NCBI GenBank assembly: GCA_002349525.1
Contig: DEDL01000018.1
Location: 40,571 to 104,570 of the forward strand
DNA length: 64,000 nucleotides
Source of the DNA: Lachnoclostridium sp. UBA2905
GTDB lineage: Bacteria > Bacillota > Clostridia > Lachnospirales > Lachnospiraceae
Direction of reading: 5' to 3'
Shown here: positions 34,424-43,421 of the stretch, in pieces
Layout: each line of letters opens with the position of its first letter
Numbering within the stretch: the stretch's first letter is position 1
The notes under the pieces: model-generated
Seen by the model: only the letters and a program-made list of their open reading frames with translations
Told to the model about the DNA's origin: nothing
Database searches by the model: none
Position numbers and translations under genes: made by a program

Positions 34424-35337
34424 TGGCGAGAACTAAGAAAAAGAAATCACTTGCTACAAAGAATGCAATCGCAGGTTATTTGTTTATATTACCATTTATA
34501 ATCGGTTTCCTTGCATTTATGGTAGTGCCTCTTTACCAGTCTCTTAGAATGGGATTTTCAGAAGTAACTATTAATCCTGCAGCCGGTGGATTTACAATGG
34601 AATTTGTTAAACTTGAAAACTTTAACAATGCAATTAACGTTGATCCGGAGTTTAAAATCCTGCTTATCGAAAACTTGAGAGGAATGTTGCTTGACCTTCC
34701 TGCAACATTGATATTCAGTTTCTTTGTTGCATTACTTCTTAACCAGACATTCAAGGGAAGAGGATTTGTACGTGCGATATTCTTCATGCCGGTTATTCTT
34801 TCATCAGGTGTTATTGTAGGACTTGAGTTTAACAATGAAATGCTTGCAAGTATGAAGGATGCTATAGCAGATACAACTAATGCATCCAGTATTACTACAG
34901 TACTTAAGGATATGCTTGTCACTGAGGGAAGTCAGTCAGCACAGTTCTTTAATTACGTATTTGATCTTATTGATCATGTTTATGATGTTGCTATCAGATC
35001 AGGTATTCAGATTATTATATTCCTTTCTGGTCTGCAGACGATTTCAACAAGTATGTTTGAAGCAGCAAGAATTGAAGGATGTACAGCATGGGAGTGTTTC
35101 TGGAAAATTACGCTTCCAATGGTAAGTTCACTTATCCTTGTTAACATTATTTACACTATTATCGATTTCTTCTGTCGTTCAGATAATAAGGTAATGGAGT
35201 ATATTCAGAATATAATGATTAGTAAACTTCAGTACGATCTGAGTGCCGCGATGTCATGGATTTATTTCCTATGTTGTATGGTGATTATCGGAATAATCTC
35301 CTTAATAATTTCGAAGAAGGTGTACTACTATGAGTAA
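34423..35337 (+). CDS. Sugar ABC transporter permease, MalF/YtcB type (second importer)
   Basis: The 304-residue protein has six membrane helices and the coupling motif EAARIEGCTAWECFWKITLP (~residue 214). GYLFILPFIIGFLAFMVVPLYQSL and RAIFFMPVILSSGVI are typical of CUT1 permeases. The start ATG shares its A with the stop of the DUF5696-like gene (TAATG), so translation is coupled. AAAGGAGG lies 8 bases upstream. It pairs with the next permease. Confidence 0.92.
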   Translation: MARTKKKKSLATKNAIAGYLFILPFIIGFLAFMVVPLYQSLRMGFSEVTINPAAGGFTMEFVKLENFNNAINVDPEFKILLIENLRGMLLDLPATLIFSFFVALLLNQTFKGRGFVRAIFFMPVILSSGVIVGLEFNNEMLASMKDAIADTTNASSITTVLKDMLVTEGSQSAQFFNYVFDLIDHVYDVAIRSGIQIIIFLSGLQTISTSMFEAARIEGCTAWECFWKITLPMVSSLILVNIIYTIIDFFCRSDNKVMEYIQNIMISKLQYDLSAAMSWIYFLCCMVIIGIISLIISKKVYYYE

Positions 35338-36328
35338 GAAAAACGGAAAATGGCAGGCCTTTATGGAACGTAACAGGAAATCCGGTGGTTACTTATTACG
35401 TAAGAAAGCATTTGATATTGCGTATAAGATTTGCCGAGCAATATTAATATTTGGATTGTGTTTCCTGATTGTTCAGCCTCTGCTTAATAAAATATCACTT
35501 AGTTTCATGGAAGAAAAAGATTTGTACGATTCAACAATCGTTAGTATTCCAAGAAATTTTTCAACAGCTTCATATAAGCTTACAGCACAGCTTATGAAAT
35601 ATTGGAAAGCACTGGGAACAACTGCATATATCAGTTTACTTGTCAGTGTGCTTCAGGTTGCTTCAGCAACACTTGTTGGTTACGGTTTTGCAAGATACAA
35701 ATTCCCACTTAAGAACTTCTGGTTCTTCATGGTAATTCTTGTTATCATCGTTCCACCACAGACAATCATGGCTCCACTTTATCTTAACTTTACATTCTTT
35801 AATCCATTTGGAATTGTAAAGCTTGTTACAGGTGGTAAGACATTGAACCTTATTAACACTATTATTCCATACCTGCTGTTATGTATATGCTGTATTGGAC
35901 TTAAGAGTGGATTGTATATTTATCTGATCAGACAGTTCTTCAGAAATGTACCAAAGGATATTGAAGAAGCTGCATATGTTGATGGATGTGGAAAGTTTAA
36001 GACATTCTATCGTATCATGCTTCCAGATGCTAAACCAATTATTACATCATGTTTCCTTTTTGCATTTGTATGGCAGTGGACAGATAAGTTCTATTCACAG
36101 ATGTTCCTTAGAAAGTATACACTTCTTTCTACACAGCTTAACGGTTTGTCAGGAGCACTTGATTCATTTGTTAAGAATGCAGGAATTGCTGAAAAGGCAT
36201 CTCAGGCTTATTCTGGACAGATTGTTGCTACAGGTACACTTTTAACAGTTATTCCACTTTTGGTCATATATGTATTTGCTCAGAAGGGATTCGTTGAAAG
36301 TCTTAGTCAGTCAGGTATTAAAATGTAA
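35330..36328 (+). CDS. Sugar ABC transporter permease, MalG/YtcP type (second importer)
   Basis: The 332-residue protein begins with a basic cytoplasmic tail of ~45 residues followed by six membrane helices. The coupling motif is EAAYVDGCGKFKTFYRIMLP (~residue 211). VGYGFARYKFPLKNFWFF and VPPQTIMAPLY are typical of the family. It overlaps the previous permease gene by eight bases. It completes a second CUT1 importer whose binding protein is the lipoprotein encoded next. Confidence 0.92.
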   Translation: MSKKNGKWQAFMERNRKSGGYLLRKKAFDIAYKICRAILIFGLCFLIVQPLLNKISLSFMEEKDLYDSTIVSIPRNFSTASYKLTAQLMKYWKALGTTAYISLLVSVLQVASATLVGYGFARYKFPLKNFWFFMVILVIIVPPQTIMAPLYLNFTFFNPFGIVKLVTGGKTLNLINTIIPYLLLCICCIGLKSGLYIYLIRQFFRNVPKDIEEAAYVDGCGKFKTFYRIMLPDAKPIITSCFLFAFVWQWTDKFYSQMFLRKYTLLSTQLNGLSGALDSFVKNAGIAEKASQAYSGQIVATGTLLTVIPLLVIYVFAQKGFVESLSQSGIKM

Positions 36329-36361
36329 TGATTTATGCATTGAATTATCATATTTTTGATA

Positions 36362-36390
36362 TGGACATTACATAAAATTGTTGTTATAAT
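36362..36390 (+). promoter_or_regulatory. Internal promoter for the solute-binding lipoprotein gene
   Basis: TGGACA (36362-36367) and TATAAT (36385-36390) are 17 bases apart in the 142-base gap after the second permease pair. It would boost the binding protein over the permeases. Confidence 0.6.
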
Positions 36391-36403
36391 AATTAAGCTA
36401 TTT

Positions 36404-36423
36404 GCCGGAGAGGTATCTCCGGC
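36404..36423 (+). promoter_or_regulatory. Stable stem-loop in the leader of the binding-protein gene
   Basis: GCCGGAGA (36404-36411) and TCTCCGGC (36416-36423) form a perfect 8-bp stem with a GGTA loop. No T run follows. It lies a few bases after the predicted start of transcription, so it may protect the mRNA end; processing of the long operon transcript is the alternative. Confidence 0.6.
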
Positions 36424-36470
36424 ATGTAGTATAATTTATAATTTTTATTTTTATAAGGAGGATATAAGAA

Positions 36471-37904
36471 GTGAAGTTAAGTAAAAAAGTATTATCAATG
36501 GCTTTATCTACTGCATTAATTGCATCTACACTTGCTGGATGCGGTGGAAGTGATGATGTTACTACAAGTCCAAGTCCATCTGATAATAGCAACGCAGAGG
36601 CAACAGAAGGAGCAGCAGAAGGTGACGAAAGCGGAGAAGCTGCATCAACTGAGGGTAAGCAGACATATGATGATCTTGGTGGAATGACTGTTAAGATTGG
36701 TGACTGGTATTCATCAGATGAAGAGGATACTTCATCAACACAGTATGCTGAGGATACTGCAGCATACAGACAGCAAATATACGATAAGTATAACTTTACT
36801 GTTGAAAGAAACAACCTTTGCGCATGGGTTGATATGCCAGAGAAATTTACTAACGAAGTTATGACAGGTAATCCTTCAGTAGATATATGGTATCTCTATC
36901 AGGATACTGTAAATCAGCCACTTAAGAACAACCTTTTCTATGACCTCAGTAAAGTAAAGACAGTTGATTTTTCAGAGGAAAAATGGAATAAGCAGGTTAA
37001 AGACCTTATGACATATAAGGGTGGTATTTACGGTATGTCAACAGAGCTTGAGCCAAGAGCTGGTATCTTCTATAACAAGAGAATATTTGAAGAAGCTGGT
37101 ATTGACCCAGAAGAGCCATATGATCTTCAGGCTAAGGGTGAGTGGACATGGGCTAAGTTTGAAGAGTACTGTGCAAAACTTACTCAGGACGTTGATAATG
37201 ATGGTGTAACTGATATCTATGCTATGGCATCATTCTCTAAGGATTATCTTAAACTTTGTGCAGCAAGTAATGGTGCTCAGTTCGTATCAAGAGATGAGAA
37301 TGGTAAGTATGTGAATGCTACAACATCTCAGAACTTCCTTGATGCAGCTAACTGGGGTGTAAGCCTTATTCAGAAGGGTTACATAGAGCCAGATCCAGAA
37401 GGAGCTAGCTGGGATTGGTTTATTACAGCATTCCGTGATGGTGAGTGTGCTATGCAGACTGCTGAGGTTTATACTGTAAGTTCATTTGCTAATTCAATGG
37501 ATGATAAGTTTGGATTTGTTATGTTCCCTGCAGGACCTAATGGTAATATGGCAACAGTTCCATTTGATAACGTTCTTGTTGTTCCATCATGCTTTGATGA
37601 TGAGTATGTTAACAAGGTTATGTTTGCTTATGATCTTTACACAGAGACAACACCAGGATATACAACTGATGATACATGGAAGTCAACATATTATGGACAG
37701 TTCTCTGATACAAGAGCTGTAGATGAAACTCTTACAATGATGAGAGATGACAAGTACAGAATCCTTGACTACCAGTCAATGATTACAGATACAGACTATG
37801 GTGATTTCACATATTCTGTATATGCCCTTGCTAAGACTCCTTCAGAGCAGTTAGAAGAGATGACACCAGTTTGGGATAAGAAGATTGCAGATGCAAACAG
37901 CTAA
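36471..37904 (+). CDS. ABC transporter solute-binding lipoprotein (second importer)
   Basis: The 477-residue protein has a lipobox ASTLAGC (Cys at ~24), then a Ser/Glu/Gly-rich linker to residue ~65. The family-1 binding fold follows: MTVKIGDWYSS, FTNEVMTGNPSVDIWYLY, YGMSTELEPRAGIFYNKRIF and EWTWAKFEEYCAKL are typical of CUT1 sugar-binding proteins. It starts at GTG, 8 bases after AAGGAGGA. It follows its likely permease pair and is followed by a strong terminator. By gene order it is the likely counterpart of the aldouronate-binding protein of Paenibacillus xylan clusters; the ligand is inferred. Confidence 0.9.
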   Translation: MKLSKKVLSMALSTALIASTLAGCGGSDDVTTSPSPSDNSNAEATEGAAEGDESGEAASTEGKQTYDDLGGMTVKIGDWYSSDEEDTSSTQYAEDTAAYRQQIYDKYNFTVERNNLCAWVDMPEKFTNEVMTGNPSVDIWYLYQDTVNQPLKNNLFYDLSKVKTVDFSEEKWNKQVKDLMTYKGGIYGMSTELEPRAGIFYNKRIFEEAGIDPEEPYDLQAKGEWTWAKFEEYCAKLTQDVDNDGVTDIYAMASFSKDYLKLCAASNGAQFVSRDENGKYVNATTSQNFLDAANWGVSLIQKGYIEPDPEGASWDWFITAFRDGECAMQTAEVYTVSSFANSMDDKFGFVMFPAGPNGNMATVPFDNVLVVPSCFDDEYVNKVMFAYDLYTETTPGYTTDDTWKSTYYGQFSDTRAVDETLTMMRDDKYRILDYQSMITDTDYGDFTYSVYALAKTPSEQLEEMTPVWDKKIADANS

Positions 37905-37938
37905 TTTTTGAAAAAATTATATTATTTTACAAGATATG

Positions 37939-37976
37939 AGAAGCTGCAACTTGTCATGTTGCAGCTTCTTGTTTTA
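37939..37976 (+). terminator. Strong terminator after the solute-binding lipoprotein
   Basis: AGAAGCTGCAAC (37939-37950) and GTTGCAGCTTCT (37958-37969) form a perfect 12-bp stem with a 7-base loop, followed by TGTTTTA. It ends only about 20 bases before the GH10 start. Confidence 0.9.
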
Positions 37977-37996
37977 TAAGATTGGTGGATGATAAT

Positions 37997-38962
37997 TTGG
38001 TTACATTAAAAGAAAAATATAAGGATTATTTTACTATTGGTGCAGCAGTAAATTCAAAAACATTAAAGAATGACAAAGAAGTTCTTATTAATAATTTTTC
38101 AAGTATTACATGTGAAAATGCAATGAAGTTTGGCGAGATTTACGACGAAGATAATGGTTATAACTTTGAATGTGCAGATTTTCAGTATAATTTTGCAAAA
38201 GAGAATAGATTGAAAATGAGAGGCCATAATTTTGTGTGGCATAACCAGACTCCTAAATTTATTATGGAGAATGACAGAGAAAAAGTTATAGATATACTTA
38301 CTAACCATATGAAAATTATGAACGATAGGTATGGTGATATTATTACAGCATGGGATGTTGTTAATGAAGCAATAGAAGATAAAAGTGATGAATACCTCAG
38401 AAAGAGTGTATGGAGAGACAAGCTTGGTGAGGATTACATAAAAGAAGTATATAAAATTGCAAGAAAGACAATCAATAAAGGTACTGAACTTTTCTACAAT
38501 GATTACAATGAGTATATACCTAATAAGTTAGATAAGATTGTTAGAATGATTAAGTCAGTTAATGCTGATGAAAAACTTATTGATGGTATGGGAATGCAAT
38601 GTCATATTAATTTGTATTATCCTTCAGTAGATGATATGAGAAGAGCAATTGAAGCCTATGCGGCATTAGGACTTAGAATTCATATTACAGAGATGGATGT
38701 TTCATATTTTGATTTTAATGACGAGTCTATATGGGATACACCGGCGCCTGAACTTGTTGAAAAGCACGCGAAGGTATATGGTGATTTCTTTAAGCTGTTC
38801 AGAGAGTATAAGGATTATATTGATAATGTTACTCTTTGGGGAATTACTGATGACTATACATGGTTAGATGAATTTCCATTTAGAAATAGAAAGAACTGGC
38901 CTCTTTTATTTGACGTTGATGGGAAACCAAAGAATTCATTTTATGCTGTAACAGATTTTTAA
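37997..38962 (+). CDS. GH10 endo-1,4-beta-xylanase, intracellular
   Basis: This is a single GH10 barrel of ~321 residues with no signal peptide or binding module, so it cuts imported xylo-oligosaccharides in the cytoplasm. The acid/base is E124 in WDVVNEAIED and the nucleophile E232 in LRIHITEMDVSYFD. RGHNFVWHNQTPKF, with the substrate-binding HNxxWH region, and LWGITDDYTWL are family motifs. The start is uncertain: I prefer the TTG at 37997, 7 bases after GGTGG, giving MVTLKEKYKDYF. TTG at 37982 and GTG at 37985 are also in frame. No ATG is near. It lies directly behind a strong terminator, and an inverted repeat follows it. Confidence 0.93.
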   Translation: MVTLKEKYKDYFTIGAAVNSKTLKNDKEVLINNFSSITCENAMKFGEIYDEDNGYNFECADFQYNFAKENRLKMRGHNFVWHNQTPKFIMENDREKVIDILTNHMKIMNDRYGDIITAWDVVNEAIEDKSDEYLRKSVWRDKLGEDYIKEVYKIARKTINKGTELFYNDYNEYIPNKLDKIVRMIKSVNADEKLIDGMGMQCHINLYYPSVDDMRRAIEAYAALGLRIHITEMDVSYFDFNDESIWDTPAPELVEKHAKVYGDFFKLFREYKDYIDNVTLWGITDDYTWLDEFPFRNRKNWPLLFDVDGKPKNSFYAVTDF

Positions 38963-39002
38963 TACAGACTTTGACAGGTGTGTCAGGGAGTTGTTGAATG
39001 TT

Positions 39003-39041
39003 AAGGTAATTGTGATGTTATGTTGCAGTTACCTTATTTTT
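39003..39041 (+). terminator. Terminator after GH10
   Basis: AAGGTAATTG (39003-39012) pairs with CAGTTACCTT (39026-39035), with one G-U pair, followed by ATTTTT. Confidence 0.75.
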
Positions 39042-39055
39042 CTAAGTGGGATAAG

Positions 39056-39080
39056 ACTTACACACTTAATAGTGGTAAGT
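39056..39080. promoter_or_regulatory. Inverted repeat in the GH3 upstream region
   Basis: ACTTACACACT and AGTGGTAAGT form two 10-base arms around TAAT with one unpaired A. AT-rich sequence with two TATACT elements (~39105 and ~39127) follows before the GH3 start. It could be an operator for GH3-GH67 transcription; no clear -35 is seen. Confidence 0.4.
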
Positions 39081-39153
39081 TTAAAGGAAAGAATATAAAA
39101 ATAATATACTAACATATAAAATATTATACTAATGGAAAGGAAGAACTATAAAA

Positions 39154-41313
39154 ATGTATAAGTATGAAGATGAGAATCTGTCATTTGATGAAAGAGCTAT
39201 GGATCTTGCAAGTCACATGACTCTTGAAGAAAAGGTTTATCAGACAATTCATGGAGCTCCTGCAATTGAAAGATTGGGTGTAAAATCTTATAACTATTGG
39301 AGTGAGGCTCTTCATGGTGTTGCCAGAGCAGGAGTTGCAACAGTATTTCCACAGGCAATAGGACTTGCTGCGACATTTGATGAGGATTTTATTGAAGAGG
39401 TAGCTGACTGCATATCTACAGAAGGAAGAGGAAAATTTGCTGCTCAGCAGAAATATAATGATACAGATATTTATAAGGGACTTACATTCTGGTCACCTAA
39501 TGTAAACATTTTCAGAGATCCAAGATGGGGACGTGGTCATGAAACATTTGGTGAGGATCCATATCTTACTACAAGACTTGGTGTAAGGTTTATAAACGGA
39601 ATTCAGGGACATGATAAAAAGTATCTTAAGGCCGCAGCCTGTGCAAAGCATTTTGCTGTACATTCAGGACCAGAGGATGAAAGACACAGCTTTAACGCCA
39701 TTGCATCAAAGAAGGACATGAGAGAAACATATCTTCCGGCATTTAAAGCATGTGTAAAGGATGCCGATGTTGAAATTGTAATGGGAGCTTATAACAGAAC
39801 AAATGGAGAGCCTTGTTGCGGAAGTAAGACATTGTTAAAGGACATTCTTAGAGATGAATGGGGATTTAAGGGTCATGTTACTTCTGACTGTTGGGCAATT
39901 AAGGATTTTCATGAGTATCATATGGTTACAAGTGGTCCTGAAGAATCAGCAGCACTTGCAATGAATAATGGATGCGACCTTAACTGTGGTAACATTAATG
40001 GTAATCTCATAAAGGCTAACAAGGATGGTCTTATAAGTGAGGATACAATTACTAAGTCTGTTGCAAGACTTATGCGTACAAGAATGAAGCTTGGATTATT
40101 TGATGACCAGTCAAAGGTTCCATATAGCAAAATTGGATTTGATGTTGTTGACTGTGATGAGCATAAGGAACTTAATCTTAAGGCTTCAAGAAAGTGTATT
40201 ACCCTTCTTAAAAATGAGGATAATATTCTTCCACTTAATATAAATGATTACAAAACAATAGGTATTGTTGGTCCTAATGCAGATAACAGACGTTCTCTTG
40301 TAGGTAACTATGAGGGAACTGCATCTGAATATGTAACTGTATTAGAGGGTATCAGAGAATTAGCCGGTGATAAGGTTCGTATAAGATATTCAGAAGGATG
40401 CCATATCTGTCGAGACAGAATTTCAGGTCTTTCAGGTCCTAATGACAGAATAGCAGAAGCAAGAGCTGTTGCAGAGAGTAGTGATATTGTAATTGCATGC
40501 TTTGGTCTTGATCCAAGCCTTGAAGGAGAAGAAGGAGATCAGGGTAATGAGTTTGCAAGTGGAGATAAACCTGATCTCAATCTTCCAGGAATCCAGCTTG
40601 ATGTTTTAAAAGCATTATATGAAAGTGGTAAACCTGTTGTTTTAGTTCTTCTTTCCGGTAGTGCACTTGCAGTGTCATGGGCTGATGAAAATATTCCTGC
40701 AATTATTCAGGGATGGTATCCTGGTGCCCAGGGTGGACGTGCTGTTGCAGAGGTTCTCTTCGGTAAAACAAATCCTGAAGGAAAACTTCCTGTAACATTC
40801 TACAGAACAACAGAAGAGCTTCCTGATTTCAGAGATTATTCTATGGAAAACAGAACATACAGATATATGAAAAATGAAGCACTGTACCCATTCGGTTATG
40901 GTCTTAGCTATTCAGATTACCAAATCTCTGATGTTGTGGCATCAGCTGATGAAGTATCATTAGATAATGATATAACAATAACAGCCAATATTACCAATAA
41001 GGGAGATATAGATGGTGCAGAAACTGTTCAGGTATATGTTAAGGCATTAATGGAAGATGCACCTAATTATCAGTTAAAAGCCCTTAAAAAAGTAGCTTTA
41101 AAAGCTGGTGAAACAAAAGAGGTTAAACTTACTCTTAATGCAGACAGCTTTGGATTATATAATGATGAGGGTGTTAAAATTCTTAACAAGTGTGGATACG
41201 AGGTATATGTTGGAACATCACAGCCTGATAAGAGAAGTATAGAACTTACAGGAAAATCACCTGTATGTATTAAAATGGAATGTAAACTTGACAATGTTGT
41301 TGTTCCTGAATAA
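39154..41313 (+). CDS. GH3 family beta-xylosidase
   Basis: The 719-residue protein has the two-domain GH3 core and a C-terminal fibronectin III-like domain (~residues 615-705). The nucleophile is D245 in HVTSDCWAIKDFHEYH, a form typical of xylosidase-type GH3 enzymes. FWSPNVNIFRDPRWGRGHETFGEDP and AACAKHFAVHSGPEDERH are substrate-site motifs. No signal peptide is present, so it releases xylose from oligosaccharides in the cytoplasm. GGAAAGGAAG precedes the ATG. GH67 follows after 17 bases, so the two are cotranscribed. Confidence 0.92.
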   Translation: MYKYEDENLSFDERAMDLASHMTLEEKVYQTIHGAPAIERLGVKSYNYWSEALHGVARAGVATVFPQAIGLAATFDEDFIEEVADCISTEGRGKFAAQQKYNDTDIYKGLTFWSPNVNIFRDPRWGRGHETFGEDPYLTTRLGVRFINGIQGHDKKYLKAAACAKHFAVHSGPEDERHSFNAIASKKDMRETYLPAFKACVKDADVEIVMGAYNRTNGEPCCGSKTLLKDILRDEWGFKGHVTSDCWAIKDFHEYHMVTSGPEESAALAMNNGCDLNCGNINGNLIKANKDGLISEDTITKSVARLMRTRMKLGLFDDQSKVPYSKIGFDVVDCDEHKELNLKASRKCITLLKNEDNILPLNINDYKTIGIVGPNADNRRSLVGNYEGTASEYVTVLEGIRELAGDKVRIRYSEGCHICRDRISGLSGPNDRIAEARAVAESSDIVIACFGLDPSLEGEEGDQGNEFASGDKPDLNLPGIQLDVLKALYESGKPVVLVLLSGSALAVSWADENIPAIIQGWYPGAQGGRAVAEVLFGKTNPEGKLPVTFYRTTEELPDFRDYSMENRTYRYMKNEALYPFGYGLSYSDYQISDVVASADEVSLDNDITITANITNKGDIDGAETVQVYVKALMEDAPNYQLKALKKVALKAGETKEVKLTLNADSFGLYNDEGVKILNKCGYEVYVGTSQPDKRSIELTGKSPVCIKMECKLDNVVVPE

Positions 41314-41330
41314 TAGAAAGGAGAGGGCTT

Positions 41331-43349
41331 ATGTTTAATTATGAGAACTGTTGGCTTAATTATTCTGAATGTGCTGACAAGGAGTTTTATAGTCAGAATA
41401 TAAAGAATATTTATAATGATTTTGAAGGTAAAATTGCAGATAATTGTGAAAAAGAGCTTGAGTTTGCACTTGCAAAAATGTGTGGATGCGATCTTAAAAA
41501 ATCATTTGATTCAGAATTAAAAAGTAATGGGGTTTATATTAAAAAATGCGATGATGGGGCTTTATTTGATGGCTTTGAATTAAAAAATGAAGGTTATATC
41601 ATAAAAACAGATGCAGATAATAAGCTTATAACTATTATTGCAAAGGATGTTAATGGAGCATTATACGGAACATTTGCCCTGCTTAGAAAAATTCAGTGTG
41701 GAACAGATTTTAGGGATATTTCATTAATGATTAACCCTGATATGCCTGTCAGAATGATCAACCACTGGGACAATATGTGGGGAGATATTGAAAGAGGCTA
41801 TTCAGGTAATTCATTTTTCTTTGATAAAAATGAGATAATAATTGATGACAGAATCAAGGCCTATGCAAGACTTATGGCTTCAATAGGTATTAATGCTATC
41901 ACAATTAATAATGTTAATGTCCATAAGGTGGAATCTTATCTTATTACAGATAAGTTTTTAGAACAGATGAAGCAGTATAGTGATATTTTCAATGAATATG
42001 GAATCAAACTGTTTCTTAGCATTAACTTTGCTGCTCCAATGGAAATTGATGGTTTTGAAGCCTGTGATCCTTTGGATGAAAAAGTTATTGAATGGTGGAA
42101 AAAAACATCAAAGCATGTCTATGATATTATACCTGAATTTGGCGGTTATCTTGTAAAAGCTGATTCAGAAGGACGTCCGGGTCCATTTACATATGGAAGA
42201 AATCATGCTGATGGAGCTAATATGCTTGCAAAATCCATAGCACCATATGGTGGAATTGTTGTATGGAGATGCTTTGTTTATAACTGCAGGCAGGATTGGA
42301 GAGACAGAAAAACAGACAGAGCAAGAGCTGCATATGATAATTTTGCAGAGCTTGACGGCTTGTTTGATGATAATGTTATTTTACAGATCAAAAACGGGCC
42401 AATGGATTTCCAGGTAAGAGAACCTGTTTCACCGCTTTTTGGTAGACTTAAGAAAACAAATATGTTTTTAGAGGTGCAGGCTGCACAGGAATATACAGGA
42501 CAGCAGAAACATGTATGTTATCTTATACCTATGTGGAAGGAAATTCTTGATTTTAACACTTATGCTGATGAAAAAGGTCAGGTAAAGGATATCATATCAG
42601 GAAAATCATATGGCAATAAGATCGGTGGAATGGCTGTTGTAACTAACACAGGTAATGATGAAAACTGGACAGGTCATGATTTTGCGGCTGCAAATCTTTT
42701 CGGATATGGAATGTTGTGCTTTAATGCATCAGAATCTGCTGAGGTAATCGGAAGAGAATGGGCAGCATGTACATTTGGTGCTAAAAAAGAAGTAGTTGAT
42801 GGAGTATACGCTATTCTCGGGGAATCATGGCATACATATGAAAAATATAATGCACCTTTAGGTATAGGCTGGATGTGTAACCCAAATAATCATTATGGTC
42901 CTAATGTTGATGGATATGAATATGATGTCTGGGGAACATATCATAGAGCAGACTGTAAGGGAATAGGTATTGACAGAAGTGTTGCAACCGGTACAGGTTT
43001 TGCCGGTCAGTATAACCCACCATTATGTGACATGTATGAAAAACCGGAGACAACACCTGAAAATATGCTGCTGTTTTTCCATCATATGAATTATGATCAT
43101 GTACTTTCTACAGGAAAGACAATAATACAGCATATATATGATACTCATTTTGAGGGTGTGACAGATGTTGAAGCAATGATAAAGGTCTGGGAATCTCTTG
43201 AAAATGAGATTGATAAAAAACGTTATGACAGGGTAATGGAAAGATTGAATATCCAGCTTAAGAGCTCTATTGATTGGAGAGATAGAATTAATACATATTT
43301 CTTCAGAATGTCAGGGGTAAATGACGAAAAAGGAAGAACAATTTACTAA
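41331..43349 (+). CDS. aguA: GH67 alpha-glucuronidase
   Basis: The 672-residue cytoplasmic enzyme removes (4-O-methyl-)glucuronic acid from the non-reducing end xylose of xylo-oligosaccharides. It shows the N-terminal beta domain (to ~residue 140), MINHWDNMWGDIERGYSG, GGYLVKADSEGRPGPFTYG, VVWRCFVYNCRQDWRDRK, and the C-terminal VDGYEYDVWGTYHRADCKG of family GH67. Length fits the family. GAAAGGAG precedes the ATG. With GH10, GH3 and GH43 it completes breakdown of aldouronates. No terminator is visible before sigG, 73 bases downstream, so readthrough is likely. Confidence 0.94.
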   Translation: MFNYENCWLNYSECADKEFYSQNIKNIYNDFEGKIADNCEKELEFALAKMCGCDLKKSFDSELKSNGVYIKKCDDGALFDGFELKNEGYIIKTDADNKLITIIAKDVNGALYGTFALLRKIQCGTDFRDISLMINPDMPVRMINHWDNMWGDIERGYSGNSFFFDKNEIIIDDRIKAYARLMASIGINAITINNVNVHKVESYLITDKFLEQMKQYSDIFNEYGIKLFLSINFAAPMEIDGFEACDPLDEKVIEWWKKTSKHVYDIIPEFGGYLVKADSEGRPGPFTYGRNHADGANMLAKSIAPYGGIVVWRCFVYNCRQDWRDRKTDRARAAYDNFAELDGLFDDNVILQIKNGPMDFQVREPVSPLFGRLKKTNMFLEVQAAQEYTGQQKHVCYLIPMWKEILDFNTYADEKGQVKDIISGKSYGNKIGGMAVVTNTGNDENWTGHDFAAANLFGYGMLCFNASESAEVIGREWAACTFGAKKEVVDGVYAILGESWHTYEKYNAPLGIGWMCNPNNHYGPNVDGYEYDVWGTYHRADCKGIGIDRSVATGTGFAGQYNPPLCDMYEKPETTPENMLLFFHHMNYDHVLSTGKTIIQHIYDTHFEGVTDVEAMIKVWESLENEIDKKRYDRVMERLNIQLKSSIDWRDRINTYFFRMSGVNDEKGRTIY

Positions 43350-43358
43350 TAAAAAAAG

Positions 43359-43389
43359 TGAATAAAAACACACTGTTTGGTGCATCATT
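43359..43389 (+). promoter_or_regulatory. Candidate sigma-F/sigma-G forespore promoter of sigG
   Basis: TGAATA (43359-43364) and CATCATT (43383-43389) are 18 bases apart, close to the forespore promoter pattern of a GNATA-type -35 and CATNNTA-type -10. Transcription would begin near 43396, within the inverted repeat described next. Confidence 0.5.
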
Positions 43390-43421
43390 TTAATGTAAAT
43401 TCATTAGGAGGATGCACCAAA
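43376..43421 (+). promoter_or_regulatory. Inverted repeat covering the sigG ribosome-binding site
   Basis: TTTGGTGCATC (43376-43386) pairs perfectly with GATGCACCAAA (43411-43421). A smaller TAATG/CATTA stem lies inside. The ribosome-binding site AGGAGG (43406-43411) is squeezed between both stems and the ATG at 43423 abuts the outer one. In a transcript that includes both arms, sigG translation should be hindered. Confidence 0.75.
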
